64,000 nucleotides of DNA from Malachius bipustulatus (lineage: Eukaryota; Arthropoda; Insecta; Coleoptera; Melyridae): the NCBI GenBank assembly GCA_910589415.1, contig OU342639.1, forward strand, positions 19,290,268-19,354,267. The letters run 5' to 3'. The notes under the pieces are model-generated. The model was not told the DNA's origin. It was given only the letters and a program-made list of their open reading frames with translations, and did not search any database. The translations under genes were made by a program, and so were the position numbers. Below, one piece after another: positions 46,576 through 58,270 of the stretch; positions within the stretch are counted from its first letter, which is position 1, and each line of letters starts with the position of its first letter.

Positions 46576-47576
46576 CAGGGTGCACCATGTATCCTTCTCT
46601 ATATTGCTATCTCCTAACGCTAACAGATACAGGGTCGGTTAAACAAGTCAAAAGGAGCGCAATTTTGTGGCCATCTCGATTCCGTCGAGACATACAAGAT
46701 ATCTGTGACCGTTCCTGAAATATCCTGAAAAAACTGAAAAATCGAGATTTCTTATTTTTTCTATATCTTTTTTATTATTGGAGATTTATAAATAATTTTT
46801 TTGTTGGCTTACATAAGTCGTGAAGCTGACCCATCTGACATTTCAAAAATTTTCAAAGCCGACTAGATCCCAGAATTTTCATAGTCAACTTTCGTTTTTC
46901 TTATGGCCACCATAGTGTTTTTTTTTTATGTTGTTCGGTATAAAAAAATCATAAAAACTAAAAATTGTTAAACTTCAAAAAATAAATTTAAAAATTTTTT
47001 ATTCTTCTTTTTTCTTTACAAAAAAGACACATTTTTGGACCGAATTTCATAGATAAATTAAAAAACCATAAGGCAAGCACTATTTCGGCGTATTTTACAA
47101 ATGTTGACGTTTTTCGACGATTTTTTTTAGATTTTTCTTTGAAAAAAGAAGAATAAAAATAAATTTTTTTTTTTTTGAAGTTTATTAATTTTTGGTTTCC
47201 ATTATTTTTTTCATATCGAACGTCATAAAAAAACAATATGGCGGCCATAAGAAAAACGAAAGTTGACTGTGAAAAATCTTGGATCTAGTAGGCCTTGAAA
47301 ATTTTTGAAATGTCAGATGGATAGCTCTTAACGGCTTATGTAAGCTTACAAAAAATTATTTATTATTTTCCAGTAGTAAAAAAGATATGAGGAAAATAAG
47401 AAATCTCGATTTTTCTGTTTTTTCAGGATATTTCAGGAACGGTCACAGATATCTTGTATGTTTTGACGAATTCGAGATGACCACAAAATTGCGCATCTTT
47501 TCTCTAATTTAACCGACCCTGTAACTCTTAGCGTTCAGGAGATAGCAATATAGAGAAGGATACATGGTGCACCCTG
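46576..47576. mobile_element. Foldback (palindromic) DNA element, copy 3
   Basis: 1001 bp, same family and same orientation as copy 1, flanked by TA at 46574-46575 and 47577-47578. Both arms are essentially full length around the 'gaccgaatttcatagataaattaaaaaacc' centre (47038 on). If the predicted promoter at 46313 is real, this sits in the first intron and would be transcribed as a long hairpin in the primary RNA. The minus-strand open frame 46988-47248 is an arm by-product shared with copy 2. Confidence 0.9.
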
Positions 47577-47578
47577 TA

Positions 47579-50500
47579 TAGGTTATGGAGATGAGTCAAT
47601 AAATCTATAGCAGATTTCTTATGATCAATAAGCAACAACTAAATTAATTACAAATATTGTTACTACAATACGTCTCTCAAAAATAAGACAAGAGCATCAA
47701 TGACAGCAGCTCATCTAGAAAGAAAAGACAGGAAATAAATAGAATGGAAAAGGACGGGTTTCTGGTTTTCTGGATAGTTCTACAGATATACAAGGCTCCA
47801 AATGGACCAAGAGTCTATTTGGAGATATTCCGAAGAAATTTCCTGATTTGATCAAGAATCGACAGATTGAGCCACACATTTATTTAAACTTGAGACCTGA
47901 TGCATGGAGACTAGTGACAATCAAAATCGGTTTTGGTCTTGCAGTCTTAATCTCGGCTTACAGAAAAACTAGGACAAAAATTAAGATCAAGACTCAATTT
48001 GCAAGGCCAAGATCGAGACCAAGATTATGTTATCGAGATTTCACTAATAACAAGACCGAATTACTAGAGACTTGCTGACTGGGAAATATTTGCTCATCTA
48101 TTTTTATTATCATGAAGCAGAGTCGTTAGTTAACAAAATTTTTATATCGTTGTTATGCGATTTAGTTGAAATTATAAAATTTTATGATATTTAAACAAAA
48201 TATTCTTGGGAGACCGCAAGGATCTTGAAAATGAGACAGACCAAGCTTTGATAGACAAGACTAAGAGCAATACTTTTGACCGAATGTTCCAAGGTTTTGC
48301 TATTTCTTTTGTTCATCGCTAAAGCTCGTCGCAAATTGAACCTAGCACACGCACAGCCCACGCATAACACGCCTGGAAGATTATGCAGAACATGGGTTTT
48401 CATGTAGCGGCGCATATTAAACACAAACAAACCACACCGATTAGAGGCCCAACCGGCTTAAGTACACCTGGATTGATTTGTGCTATGAACATAGTTTTGT
48501 GGGTCGTGGGTATAGTTCAGTAAGAATTTTTTGACGTAAAAATGGAAAAATTACTCGAAGTTGCTAGACGAAGATTCTGAAACTGAAACCGAAAAAGAAA
48601 AAAGTATGCATTTCAATTACTTTTTTTTCTTTTGCTCTTAAGTAAATGCATTAAAATAAACCTTTCTGCGTTCTTAGATTCTGATTCCAAATTGTTGTCG
48701 TCCGATAGCAGTCATCGTGAAACTATAGTTTGGGCCAGGTCTGTGTTGTATATGCGTTACCCTGTACTTGGGCTGCGTCCTGGCCGAGCTACACTTTGCT
48801 GCGTCCTGCGTCTCGGCCAGCCAAACATAGGTTTTGCGTTTTGAGTGAGTTGTCCGTGTGATTTGTACTTATATGTACTGTTATGCCATGGTGTACGCGA
48901 GTAGGTACTGTTGCATATTCTATGAGTTAAGTACAGTTTATTACATAGGGTGACTTGTAACGTGTGGAGGAGATTGAAAGCGCCGATCGAAAACCTTGGA
49001 AGTGTGGCCTTTGAACTATAGAGCAGTTGTTGACGAACTGTTCCGAAGACAGTCGATCATGGGCTTTAACATTTTTATATTAAAACCCCCAACACAATAA
49101 GATTATGGATAGTGATATCGGGGTGGCAGAGATGGTCGTAGCAATTGATTCTTCGTAGTGTAAAATGGCGTCATATTTCTAGATATACATAGTCTTGCTG
49201 GTGCAGTTAAAGTATTCCTATTTTTTGTTCTCCTTTCACCTACCAAGGGATAAGAGCATCGGAGCAAAAGGAAAGTTTTAGAAATTCGATCTGATTGCAT
49301 ATTATAAATCACATCTTCAACACAATACGGCGGATGGTTGGTTCTAACTGTGGGGCCAGATAGCGAGATATAATACTCTTGGCGGCGGCGGTGGTGGTGG
49401 CGGCGACAAGAATGGCCGGTATGAGGGGAGGCCGATTCGACAAGCCATCGCTGCTCCTGATGTAGATATACCTATACACCACTATTTCCGTCAGCTTTGT
49501 GCATTCGAACAGCTCAATTTATGAATAAAAATATCATAAATTACGTCGATGTTAATACGGCAGAATAAATGCATATTTACTTAGCTTCTGTATAAATAAT
49601 GTCTACGAATAAATTATTGTTCAGTTATTTATGGCATTATGCATTTTTGAGCAAATAGAAAAAGAAAAGAACTCTCGCTAAATATGTTATCTGTTCTTGT
49701 TCTCTCCAGGTCCAGCGGTATGCAATGCGCTGTAGAACGCTTTTGAGGATACGTACAGCGCTGTAGCGGTCTCACTAGAACTCATCGTAAGTTAGTCGCA
49801 GATGTCATGAAAATTAACAAGAATTTTAATATGCATTTATATTTACATAGGTACCACTCTTTTCTAGCGGTGGATTGTATTTATACCTACAAGTTAAAAT
49901 TGCACGTGATATTATCCACTATAAGCTATAAGGTATGCATTTATAAATAAAACTGAAAATGAGAACCCGATATAATATTTTACCCTCCCGTCGGATTTCA
50001 TATATGGAGTAATAATAACAAGAGTAAGTATAATATTGATAAGGGTCTTAGGTGGATAACGTATTGTTGGAAATCACGAAACTTGACTGACTCGTGTCGT
50101 GAGTCGTGAGCAATGAGGGAACTAAACTGCAATTCCTCGCGGAGAGTGTAATAAATCTGACAATGCAGCAAGTATAACTTGGGGTGACTTATAACTTTGA
50201 GCCTTTACGGTAATCGCATTTCTGCGAGTAATATTATTATATATGTGTGAAGAGGTGGCGTGGCGCGTTCCGTGATCTATATGGTGGCGTGACAGTATTT
50301 GTGGCATTTCGAAACCCTCAAGGATTATTTTATTGTCCGAGAGGATTAGCTTTGAAACAAGGCGGCTTCCGCTTCAGCTATATACTTCCACAGCCTTATA
50401 ATAACTCTTAAAGACCACATCCAGTCACATTTATTAATTTGGGTTTAATAACTTTGGGTTGCCAGCTTTGTATTCATGAAATTCACAAGACTAGATATAT

Positions 50501-50680
50501 TTAACAATTTTCACTATAGTATTTTCATTATTCATTCCTGTCCGTGTAATTGAATCAGTTATCTAATAAAAGGCTTTTGTCCCCCCACAAATTGGTTCTA
50601 GGCGATTAGTCTTTTTTATCATTGCAGGTAAAAAATAAGCAGATTAGATTAGATTTTTCGTGAGTGGGTCATTGTGACAC
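47579..50680. other. Non-coding stretch
   Basis: No supported gene. An acidic string (DEDSETETEKEK) at about 48566-48600 is followed by a possible short intron (gtatgc at 48604 to ttcttag at 48677) and then DSDSKLLSSDSSHRE. This could be a transposon N-terminus, but it is too short to call. The run 'ctgcgtcctggccgagctac / ctgcgtcctgcgtctcggcc' near 48770 is a short imperfect direct repeat. A (ggc/ggt)n tract lies at 49381-49406. Confidence 0.4.
49376..49440. repeat. GGC/GGT trinucleotide tract
   Basis: Interrupted trinucleotide run 'ggcggcggcggtggtggtggcggcg' in otherwise AT-rich DNA. In frame it would encode poly-Gly, but no flanking open frame supports an exon. Confidence 0.6.
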
Positions 50681-50960
50681 CTCCACTGCCACCAAAAGTC
50701 TGTTGTGGCTCACATCTGATCGTACTGCATCAACTCCATCAGGTCAGACTCTGAGGAACAGTCCGATCTTGATTGTTGGACGCCATACTCACATAGGATG
50801 TGTATTGCTGTTTCGTCACTCCTACAAGCACTGGCGGCATTCAGCGCTGACGCTAAGCCCATCCTGTGCAGATGATGGAGCAGTTTGAGTGCTCAGTTAA
50901 TAGGCCTATTAAGGCTTTCAGTTCTTTCCTGATGAGCTCCAATAGTTCTTTGGTATTTTT
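50680..50960 (-). pseudogene. Decayed R1/LOA/I-like LINE tail (post-RNase H zinc-knuckle)
   Basis: On the minus strand the frame reads ELLELIRKELKALIGLLTEH, matching 'lsr..lr.lvGlLTGHc.lr.Hl'. With frame changes it continues HLHRMGLASA and then DETAIHILCEYGVQQSRS, matching 'HL.rmGla.d..CrqC...dEt..HiLceC.al...R'. This is the C-terminus of an RNase H-bearing LINE, homologous in position to the tail at 34740-34930 but better preserved. The plus-strand open frame 50664-50888 is its shadow. Confidence 0.7.
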
Positions 50961-51076
50961 TTCGGCGTGCCCTGTATTAAGGCCTTAGAATGGTCTAATC
51001 TTGGTAAGTTTTAAAGTAAGAACTTCGGTGATATGCTAAATGCTGCTTCTGGTCCGATAAGAAATTTTTAGTTTGG

Positions 51077-51235
51077 GCCATGTGATAAACTAATGGGAGT
51101 TCCGTTTCGAAGTCAGGATCGCCATGTGATAATCTTGAAATCCTGGTATTCAAACTCAGTTTCCAGGATTGCCATGTAATAAACTATGAACTGATTTCGA
51201 ATGGTAGGATTGTCACATGGTAAGCTTTGGTCTCA
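51077..51235. repeat. Degenerate minisatellite, four units of 41-50 bp
   Basis: The motif 'gccatgtgataa' or a close variant starts at 51077, 51121, 51171 and (as gtcacatgg) 51212. Intervening text is related ('aagtcaggatc', 'tttccaggatt', 'tggtaggatt'). Tandem units are diverged. Confidence 0.6.
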
Positions 51236-52165
51236 TGTGAATCACCAGTTAGTGCCAAACACAACTCTGCAGATATAAGAAATCACGTCATCGAACGAAC
51301 GCCTTATGCCGAACGAATAACACAATACATATAAGATGATAATTGAATGACACAATCACCTTCGAACAGCAATCGAAGTAGCACTATCGCCCTTCATTGC
51401 AGTCTTGTTTAAACTTACATCCGTCTATTTTATCAACCACGCACACAATCAGTCAGCCTCGTAGCGACCCCCGGCAGGTCACAGTGTGACTGTCGGTAAT
51501 AATATATGAGATGTTTACAACATATTATAATTTATTTATTCTTCCAGTAAAGTTAGAGCGAGTTTTGATGGTATTGCTGCTTCACGCAGCCGCACTTTTA
51601 GCAACGAGTCATGGACTACATCTATTATACGTAACAGTTTCAAGTTCCACATGTCACCAGGCGCCTAGTGATTCTTTAATTAATAAATTTAATTAGTTTC
51701 TAAATCAAAGTTGCAGAAACGAGTGAACTCTTTCTGTCAATATTTAATACATCCCCATATCATCAGTCTTCTTCTGAGATAGCTGCGCGTTTTAATAAAT
51801 TTTGAATCAAGACTTGGAGGAATGAATCCCATTCCACAGACTTAACGGAACGACCTGCATTGGAGTGTGCATTAATAATTGGGTAGTTCAATTGTGTGGG
51901 TAAGAAAACGACTCGAGAGATTTAGGTTGCAAGATGTGTAGATACGAAGCGCTATAAACTAATGGAAGTTGTTAGAGGGTAGACAATAGCCTGAAGATTA
52001 CTTCTATATGGTGCAGTCTTGCACTTTGGTAAGTAGGAAGCAGAGACGGTGGTATCGGCGGCGTCTACATAGAGGAGGAGAAGACGAGGAGCATCCGACA
52101 AGCGTGGAAGAGAGTAGAAGGCAGCGTAAGTAGGGCGCATGTGGTATTCATTTACGCATACCGAG
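51236..52165. other. Non-coding stretch
   Basis: No supported gene. The open frames 51511-51696 (plus) and 51952-52140 (minus) show no domain features. Confidence 0.4.
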
Positions 52166-52169
52166 CCTT

Positions 52170-52380
52170 GGCGCTATTGATTTCCAACCCTCCGCAACCG
52201 CTGCCCTCTATCACTGCTGCTGCAAGTCTCCCGCCGCCGCCGCCGTCGCACCAGACGGCCCCCCCGAATATATAAATTATTGTGCATTACTGGGCCCTCT
52301 CGACCATCAGTTCCCCGGTGACATTAATAGCTGCAACTGAATTCCTACAGGATTGGGTGAATGTTTGGTCGCTTCCAGGT
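52170..52380 (+). promoter_or_regulatory. GC-rich island with weak TATA/Inr arrangement
   Basis: A GC-rich block (gccgccgccgccgtcgcacc, 52230 on) leads into TATATAAA (52269-52276) and the initiator-like TCAGTT (52307-52312). A possible donor CTTCCAG|GTAGTG follows at 52378/52379. The distance from TATAAA to the initiator A is 38 bp, longer than usual, so this is weaker than the 46313 promoter. No coding was recognised. Confidence 0.3.
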
Positions 52381-53468
52381 AGTGATTGGAGCATCTATAT
52401 TTGACACAGATTAGACTTGGATAATCCTGTTTAGACAATTGTAATTAAATTTATACCAAGTGATTTATAATTGAGGCAACGGTGGAGAGACACTAGTTGA
52501 TTAGAATTACTCTGTTCTTATTGTATCAGAATTGCTTGTTCACTTGAAAGATACTAGTGACAGGAAAAATACTAAAAAATTAGTAAAATAAATCCTCGCT
52601 GAAGATCAGAATACTGCAGAGTGCAGAAACCGCAGAATACCCCTGAAGACGCGCGGAGTGAATTGCATAGGCGGGCAACATAATTAGCCGTGATGGAAAA
52701 AATATATAAAAAAATTAGAGATATACAAAAATAATAAAAAGATTAGTAAGGGGTAAGGGTATTTTTTCTCAATTCTATTTTTTTGAGTTTTAAAAATTAA
52801 TTTATTATGTTTATTCATGCACAACGTGTTCTCTATAATATTTGTCCTAAAATGTCGTTTTATTTCGAAATTTTATGATAAATTTGATTTATTTTCGGGA
52901 AATTACAATAATTTAAAGTTTTGTTAGGGAAATTTTATATCTCGCGGAAACTATTACAGAGTAACTAGAATACTGAATACTGAATACTGAAAATAGAAAT
53001 ACTTTCAATACTGAATACGCGTCATTCATATTTTCCACGAGTTTTTCAACACCCTGTATAAAAATAAAAAAGAAGAAATCTAAAACTAGAGATGCATGAT
53101 GCATATAGTTAGGTTAGTTAAGGTAGTTGGCATTAAGTTGTTAACAAAGACGTAAAACTGGGCGGTCTGCAAAGCGAGCATGAATAATAAACAAGGTCCG
53201 TAACTGAATGAGCTAGCACTCGAAGCCAAAGAAGAGCAAAAAAAACCTTGTGCACGTTCCCTTGAAACGCTACTTGAAATATTTCAGCTTTTGGTGAGTG
53301 AGATAGGCGTTTATGATCAAAAATAACAGGTTTTTTCCCTTATTATTGAAACATGAAAATGGTAAACATCATTATTATTAGATAAAAGAAGACCTAGAAA
53401 TAAAAGTGTGCTTTATTTGCAAGAATCGACCTTCCAAGCATTGATAATTATTATTATCAAAGAAAGCT
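52381..53468. other. AT-rich stretch with one TIR-type end
   Basis: No gene supported. 'ccacgagtttttcaacaccctgta' (53036-53059) is the right end of a TIR element family and recurs exactly at 57487-57510. Upstream of both lies a related 'tatctcg(c)ggaaac' string. A short (tactgaa)n run is at 52972-53018. Confidence 0.5.
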
Positions 53469-54236
53469 TGAGATGCGTATGATGCGAGCTGTGCGAGAAC
53501 TGAGCTGTGCGAGAACTGAGCTGTTCGCGAGCCGTGTAGTCTCCAAACGAACTGCTAGCGAACCGCTTGCGGCGAAACATCTCATTTTGGTTTTCCTGAG
53601 GAACACAAATGTGTTATCACTTCAGATTGGCACGGCATTTTGCGAAGCACGTGACATGACCTGACCGTTCTGTACATAGGGGGCATTGCCTAATAATACA
53701 AAGCAGTTTTAATGTCAATAAAATTAATTATTACCTATTGTTGTCAAAGTTTTATTTTGACATTTTGTTAATTAATAATATTGTTATGTCTATTTTATTT
53801 GGATTTTAGGCCAGAAGTCTTGATAATATTATAAAAGGTTATTCTCTCGATTATTCTTTACACGTTTCGGGACCGGTTAGTCTCTTGTTGCTCGCTATTT
53901 AATAACAAATATTAAGATGTAAAATAATTAAAGATGAAAATATAAAATATGACAGATATTGTCACAATTTGTTATTAAAACAAAATGGAATCTATGTTAT
54001 ATTATTAGGCAATGTTGGATACAGGTATGATCAGCCACCTGGTACAATAGAATTTTCCACCCGCCAAGATACTACTGCAAGTAAATAATAAAGAAAGATT
54101 TCTTCGACGCTTAATTAAATCTGATGAAATTGACTGCTGATGATGGTTCGTGGAGGGTTCGTCCCTTTCTCATACAAGCGCGGCTCGCTAACCGCTCGGT
54201 TTCCGCTAGGCTCGCTTGTGTATATGCACCTTAATT
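53469..54236. mobile_element. Degenerate TIR element with internal tandem repeat
   Basis: The left end 'ttgagatgcgtatgatgcgagc' and the right end, read on the other strand, 'ttaaggtgcatatacacaagcgagc' are similar, and both lead into CpG-rich subterminal DNA (gctagcgaaccgcttgcgg; gcggaaaccgagcggttagcgagccg). The left side has three units of a 16-bp tandem (gagctgtgcgagaact, 53486-53533). An internal pair 'ttgcctaataata' (53687) and 'tattattaggcaa' (54000) is also inverted. There is no transposase; target duplication is unclear. Confidence 0.5.
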
Positions 54237-54564
54237 TATGCTGTCGAACTTGTTTACTACATTACAACAAATTTGTTGGTATTTAAATAAAAGCTTCAAA
54301 TTTGACGGACACGTTGATTTGCAGCGTCGTATTTCATATTTCGCACTATATATTTTTTCTCTTCGTGATATTCTGATCCCGTAGCTATGGACAAGTTGCA
54401 AATTTAAAGGCGACTTTCCACCAGATACGGCGCTGCATGAGGGACCCTTCAGAGCAGCGGAATGCGTCGCGTCAAAATTTTGTTTACCATTGCATCTTCT
54501 GAGAATGCTTCTACAGAGTCCCGTGTAGCAACGATGGATTCGAAACGAAGGACTCCGGCCCATT

Positions 54565-55987
54565 CTGCCGTGTTAATTCAAAGGGGCGTATCTATAAATT
54601 CATCCAAAACTGAGTTAAATCGCATTTTTAAATTCGCCTCCATGAGTAGGTACCATCTATGTGTTGAGAACAAAAGACGTATCTGATTTTGTTAATTGAA
54701 AAGGAAAAAGGACGTATATACAGGGTGTCGCTAAAAGCTACCACCAACGCTCTACCACAGATTCCCGAGTAAAAAAATCATTTTATATAAGATATCATTT
54801 CAAATAAAATAATATTTTTTATTTCACAGCAACGGTTTTTCATATTTATTGGCCTTGAGAATAATCGTAGTAGGCAATAAAACTAAAGTTTTTCATTTAA
54901 ATAATTTTTTTGTGATTTTGGATAATGTGGAAAAGTGTATTCAGTTGACCTACTTTAAAGGGTTGTTTGTATCTTGAAGATGGGGCCATTTTGGACGTAA
55001 ATAATTTTGGTTAAATGGGCATATTTTTAACCCAGAAGCCCGTGGTGGAACGTTGTTATTAAAATTATTCTTTAAATTGGAAAAAGAAATTTTCGCAAAT
55101 ACGTTTTCAGTAGTGAAGGTGCATCATAAAAAATTAATTACGGGAAAACGATGCAATATACAAAACTTTCATAAAAGGTCAAAAAGTTTAGTAAAACTTT
55201 AGGCTTATGATAAAAAATACAGAATCAATCAGTGGCGTACGGATGAAAAAGTTCTGGAGTAAAAAGTGAGATGTGACATCAAAAACAGGAACATCCTGTA
55301 CGTCAATGTTTGCAAGGGTATATATGTCAATTTATTGGTTTATAGTAGTAAGCGCTAAAATTTTGAAGTTTCTCAGTTAATCCATTTTTGACTTATTCTT
55401 GAAAACGTGTTTTTGATTGACTTCCTTTTCTTGAGAAGGGTGTCTTTTTGGACATAGATAATTTCAGTTAAATCGTCATATTTTTTACTCAGGAATCTGT
55501 GGTAGAGGATTAATAAACACAATATGATAGAACTAAATGGCGTATCTGCAGATTTCACACGCAGATACGCCTTTTACTCTTAACAATTGGTATGCGATTG
55601 CGCCGTGTTTTGGAAGTGTTTAAGGTTATAATTACAATTCAACATTGTTTAGTTACCTATGTTTGAGCTTATCTATGTCAATAAATACATACTACTGCTT
55701 TTTATTTATTTTTGACAGTAGTTTATTAAACCATGTACCCACCTAACTTATATTAAGTAAAATCGACGTATCTGCCAAGAGAGATTACGTATGTGAGCTG
55801 AAATGGGCGTATCTATCTATCAAAAGTCATGTTTGCAGGCAAGTAACAGAGCTCAAAAAATAACCTGCAGTAAATTTTGTAATTTTTATGATTATTCCTA
55901 TGAAATTAAAATTTCAGTTCACATAAGTCAGTTTTCTTAACTTCTATATTATTTTTGCAGATACGTCCTTTTGAATTAACACGGCAG
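54565..55987. mobile_element. TIR DNA transposon with CATT target duplication and repeated GCGTATCT motif
   Basis: 29-bp inverted ends (54565-54593 and 55959-55987) match at 27 of 29 positions (ctgccgtgttaattcaaa then rgggcgtatct / aggacgtatct). They are flanked by an identical CATT at 54561-54564 and 55988-55991. A 4-bp duplication is typical of Sola or Chapaev-type elements; the superfamily is not proven. The interior repeats (g/a)cgtatct at least seven times in both orientations (54586, 54677, 55540, 55561 inverted, 55766, 55807, 55957 inverted). One pair forms a perfect 11-bp hairpin (55539-55549 with 55561-55571). A second element starting 'tatacagggtgtcgct' at 54719 is nested inside. 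No transposase frame. Confidence 0.75.
54719..55515. mobile_element. Nested, truncated 'tacaggg' TIR element
   Basis: The left end 'tatacagggtgtcgctaaaag' is followed by 'ctctaccacagattcccgagtaaaaaaat' (54751-54779). The reverse complement of that string appears near-exactly at 55479-55507 (atattttttactcaggaatctgtggtagag). The outermost right terminus is missing. It lies within the larger CATT-flanked element. A third variant of the same string is at 55027-55054. Confidence 0.5.
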
Positions 55988-56104
55988 CATTAATTTAACA
56001 TCGTGAGAGCTACTACACTGACTTCAGGGAAAACTTTTGAAGAAGGTCCTGATGATCTTTGATATACTTCATTTGCATTTGAAACTTTATAAATCATTTT
56101 GTAA

Positions 56105-56997
56105 CGTTTCACCGGTCATACAATATTTACTTACACTGTAGCTGGAAATCAACTGACTCGTTCCAACTCTACCAAGGATTTGGGAGTAACTTTTGATGCC
56201 GAGTTGACATTTTCTCAACACGTGACTAATGTATCATCTTCATCAGTTAAGATGCTGGGATTCATTATTCGCAATACTAGATCGTTTCAGAGTGTTCACT
56301 GTTTGAAGACTTTATATTTTTCTTTTGTCAGATCCAGGTTAGAGTATGCAATGATGGTTTGGTTCCCTTTATATAATAATAAGGTTTGTTTATTGGAAGC
56401 TGTGCAACGTAGGTTCCTCAAGTTTTTGTGGCTCAGAAAATTTCATAGATACCCCCATCAGGGCTTCCCGTATGAAATCCTTCTGCGGACGTTTGAGTTT
56501 GAGTCACTGGGTGAAAGACACAGAATTTGTTGCTTAGTATTTTTGTTTAAATTGCTACATGGCTGGATTGATTCCCAATTGCTGCTGGAAAGCATTGATT
56601 TATTTATCAGTCGTCACAACAGTAGATCCCAGTGCCTGTTTCGCCTAAAAAACCCGAAGACCAGTGTTCTGTTAAAATCACCCTTATATAGAACCTGTTC
56701 ATATTACAATGCTATAAGCCGCACGTGCGATGCGTTTTTTCAAACATTTAATTCCTATAAGAAATCTATTGTCGGCCTATTATAACAGGAAATCTTGATC
56801 TAGGTATAGTTATATGTGCCTGGTTCATTAATGGGTTAATGGGTCTCAACTCAACAAAAGTTTATGAAAATGTATGCTTTAGTTCTATTGTTTGTGTTTT
56901 AGGTTTTATATTATTTCGTTTTGGTTTTTATTTTTTGAGCAAATATTGTTTTTTTTTTGTCCTGTAAATGGATATTGTAATCTGTTGGGCAAATAAA

Positions 56998-57031
<34 letters not shown>
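56105..57031 (+). mobile_element. 5'-truncated I/Jockey-like LINE, RT C-terminal part with (ATT)n tail
   Basis: An open frame from about 56108 to the stop at 56783 starts FTGHTIFTYTVAGNQLTRSN and continues STKDLGVTFDAELTFSQHV, the segment after the RT active site ('..h.Y.i.g..l.rs.stkDLGV.fD..LtF..Hi'). Then come RSRLEYAMMVWFP ('vRsiLEYaSvvWsP') and LEAVQRRFLKFLW, with a family C-terminal region. The coding frame is intact apart from truncation. A 3'UTR leads to 'gcaaataaag' and a run of att units (56998-57031), the kind of simple-repeat end found in I- and related LINEs. The start at 56180 usually given is a TTG; the frame clearly extends upstream. The polymerase catalytic residues are missing. 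Confidence 0.85.
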
Positions 57032-57033
<2 letters not shown>

Positions 57034-57486
57034 CTCATAAGGAACATGCAATACACTGGGGGATGTCGTTATTTCTTGTTTGATGTAAACAGATGCGGAA
57101 TGTTTTCAAGTGTAAAATGAAGTTTATAATTCGTTTACCTATTGAGAATTTTTAGACTAGAGATAGTTTGATTACATGTTGTTATTATTTCATTATCTCT
57201 TGGTGGTTGGAGCTCTCATATTGGCTGGAAGTGTGCATTTAACAATGATGACGTTAAGGAGCATAAGTTTTATGTTGCACAGGCGTTAAAAACTCGTGGA
57301 ACAAATGGAATTATAACCACGGAATAGTAATATTAAAAAAAGATTCCAGAATGTGTTCTTTTACCTGAAAATTCAATGCAATGTAGCCACACTCCAAAAA
57401 GAAATTATTGCGGTATCTCGGAAACAAATTAAGATGTTTGAATTCCCACAACGTCGTAAAATGTGTTTCGTGCTGTTCGTTTTCAC
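57032..57486. other. Spacer, part of an unresolved TIR element
   Basis: AT-rich. Its right part (57405-57486) parallels 52915-53035 in carrying 'tatctcggaaac' before the shared terminus, so it is probably the interior of that element. Confidence 0.4.
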
Positions 57487-57527
57487 CACGAGTTTTTCAA
57501 CACCCTGTATCTATACAGGGTGTTGAA
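57487..57527. repeat. Two element ends head to head: 15-bp perfect palindrome
   Basis: 'ccacgagtttttcaacaccctgta' (right end of one TIR family, also at 53036) is followed two bases later by 'atacagggtgttgaa'. Positions 57496-57510 and 57513-57527 are perfect reverse complements with a 2-nt loop. This is the junction with foldback copy 4, whose normal left terminus is missing. Confidence 0.75.
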
Positions 57528-58270
57528 CCTATCTATCTCCTAACGCTAACAGATACAGGGTCGGTTAAACAAGTCAAAAGGAGCGCAATTTTCTGGCCAT
57601 CTCGATTCCGTCGAGACATACAAGATATCTGTGACCGTTCCTGAAATATCCTGAAAAAACTGAAAAATCGAGATTTCTTATTTTTTCCATATCTTTTTTA
57701 TTATTGGAGATTTATAAATAATTTTTTTTGTTGACCGAATTTCATAGATAAATTAAAAAACCATAAGGCAAGCACTATTTCGGCGTATTTTACAAATGTT
57801 GACGTTTTTCTACGATTTTTTTAGATTTTTCTTTGAAAAAAGAAGAATAAAATTAAAAAAATTTTTTTTTTGAAGTTTATTAATTTTTGGTTTCCATTAT
57901 TTTTTTCATATCGAACGACATAAAAAAACAATATGGCGGCCATAAGAAAAACGAAAGTTGACTGTGAAAACTCTTGGATCTAGTAGGCCTTGAAAATTTT
58001 TGAAATGTCAGATGGATAGCTCTTAACGGCTTATGTAAGCCTACAAAAAATTATTTATTATTTTCCAATAATAAAAAAGATATGACGAAAATAAGAAATC
58101 TCGATTTTTCAGTTTTTTCAGGATATTTCAGGAACGGTAAAGATATCTTGAATGTTTTGACGAATTCGAGATGACCACAAAACTGCGCATTTTTTCTCTA
58201 ATTTAACCGACCCTGTAACTCTTAGCGTTCAGGAGATAGCAATATAGAGAAGGATACATGGTGCACCCTG
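57516..58270. mobile_element. Foldback DNA element, copy 4 (internally deleted, left end rearranged)
   Basis: Same family and orientation as copies 1 and 3, but only about 755 bp. The left arm goes from 'tcctaacgctaacagatacagggtcgg' (57539) to about 57733, then jumps directly to the centre (gaccgaatttcatag), losing roughly 250 bp. The outer 25-30 bp of the left end are replaced by 'cagggtgttgaacctatc'. The right arm is complete (ending gtgcaccctg at 58270) but the next bases are TT, not TA. So it is a damaged copy. The plus-strand frame 57408-57644 reads across the arm and is not a gene. Confidence 0.82.

Noticed and set aside
47935..48065. Degenerate 'gaccaagatcaag' type repeat
   Set aside because: Repetition is too loose to define a unit or boundaries.
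51077..51235. CRISPR-like array
   Set aside because: Units are irregular, diverged and few, with no constant repeat; the genome is eukaryotic.
57408..57644. Frame ending ...RDIQDICDRS shared with 22965-23162
   Set aside because: Also arm sequence of the foldback family.
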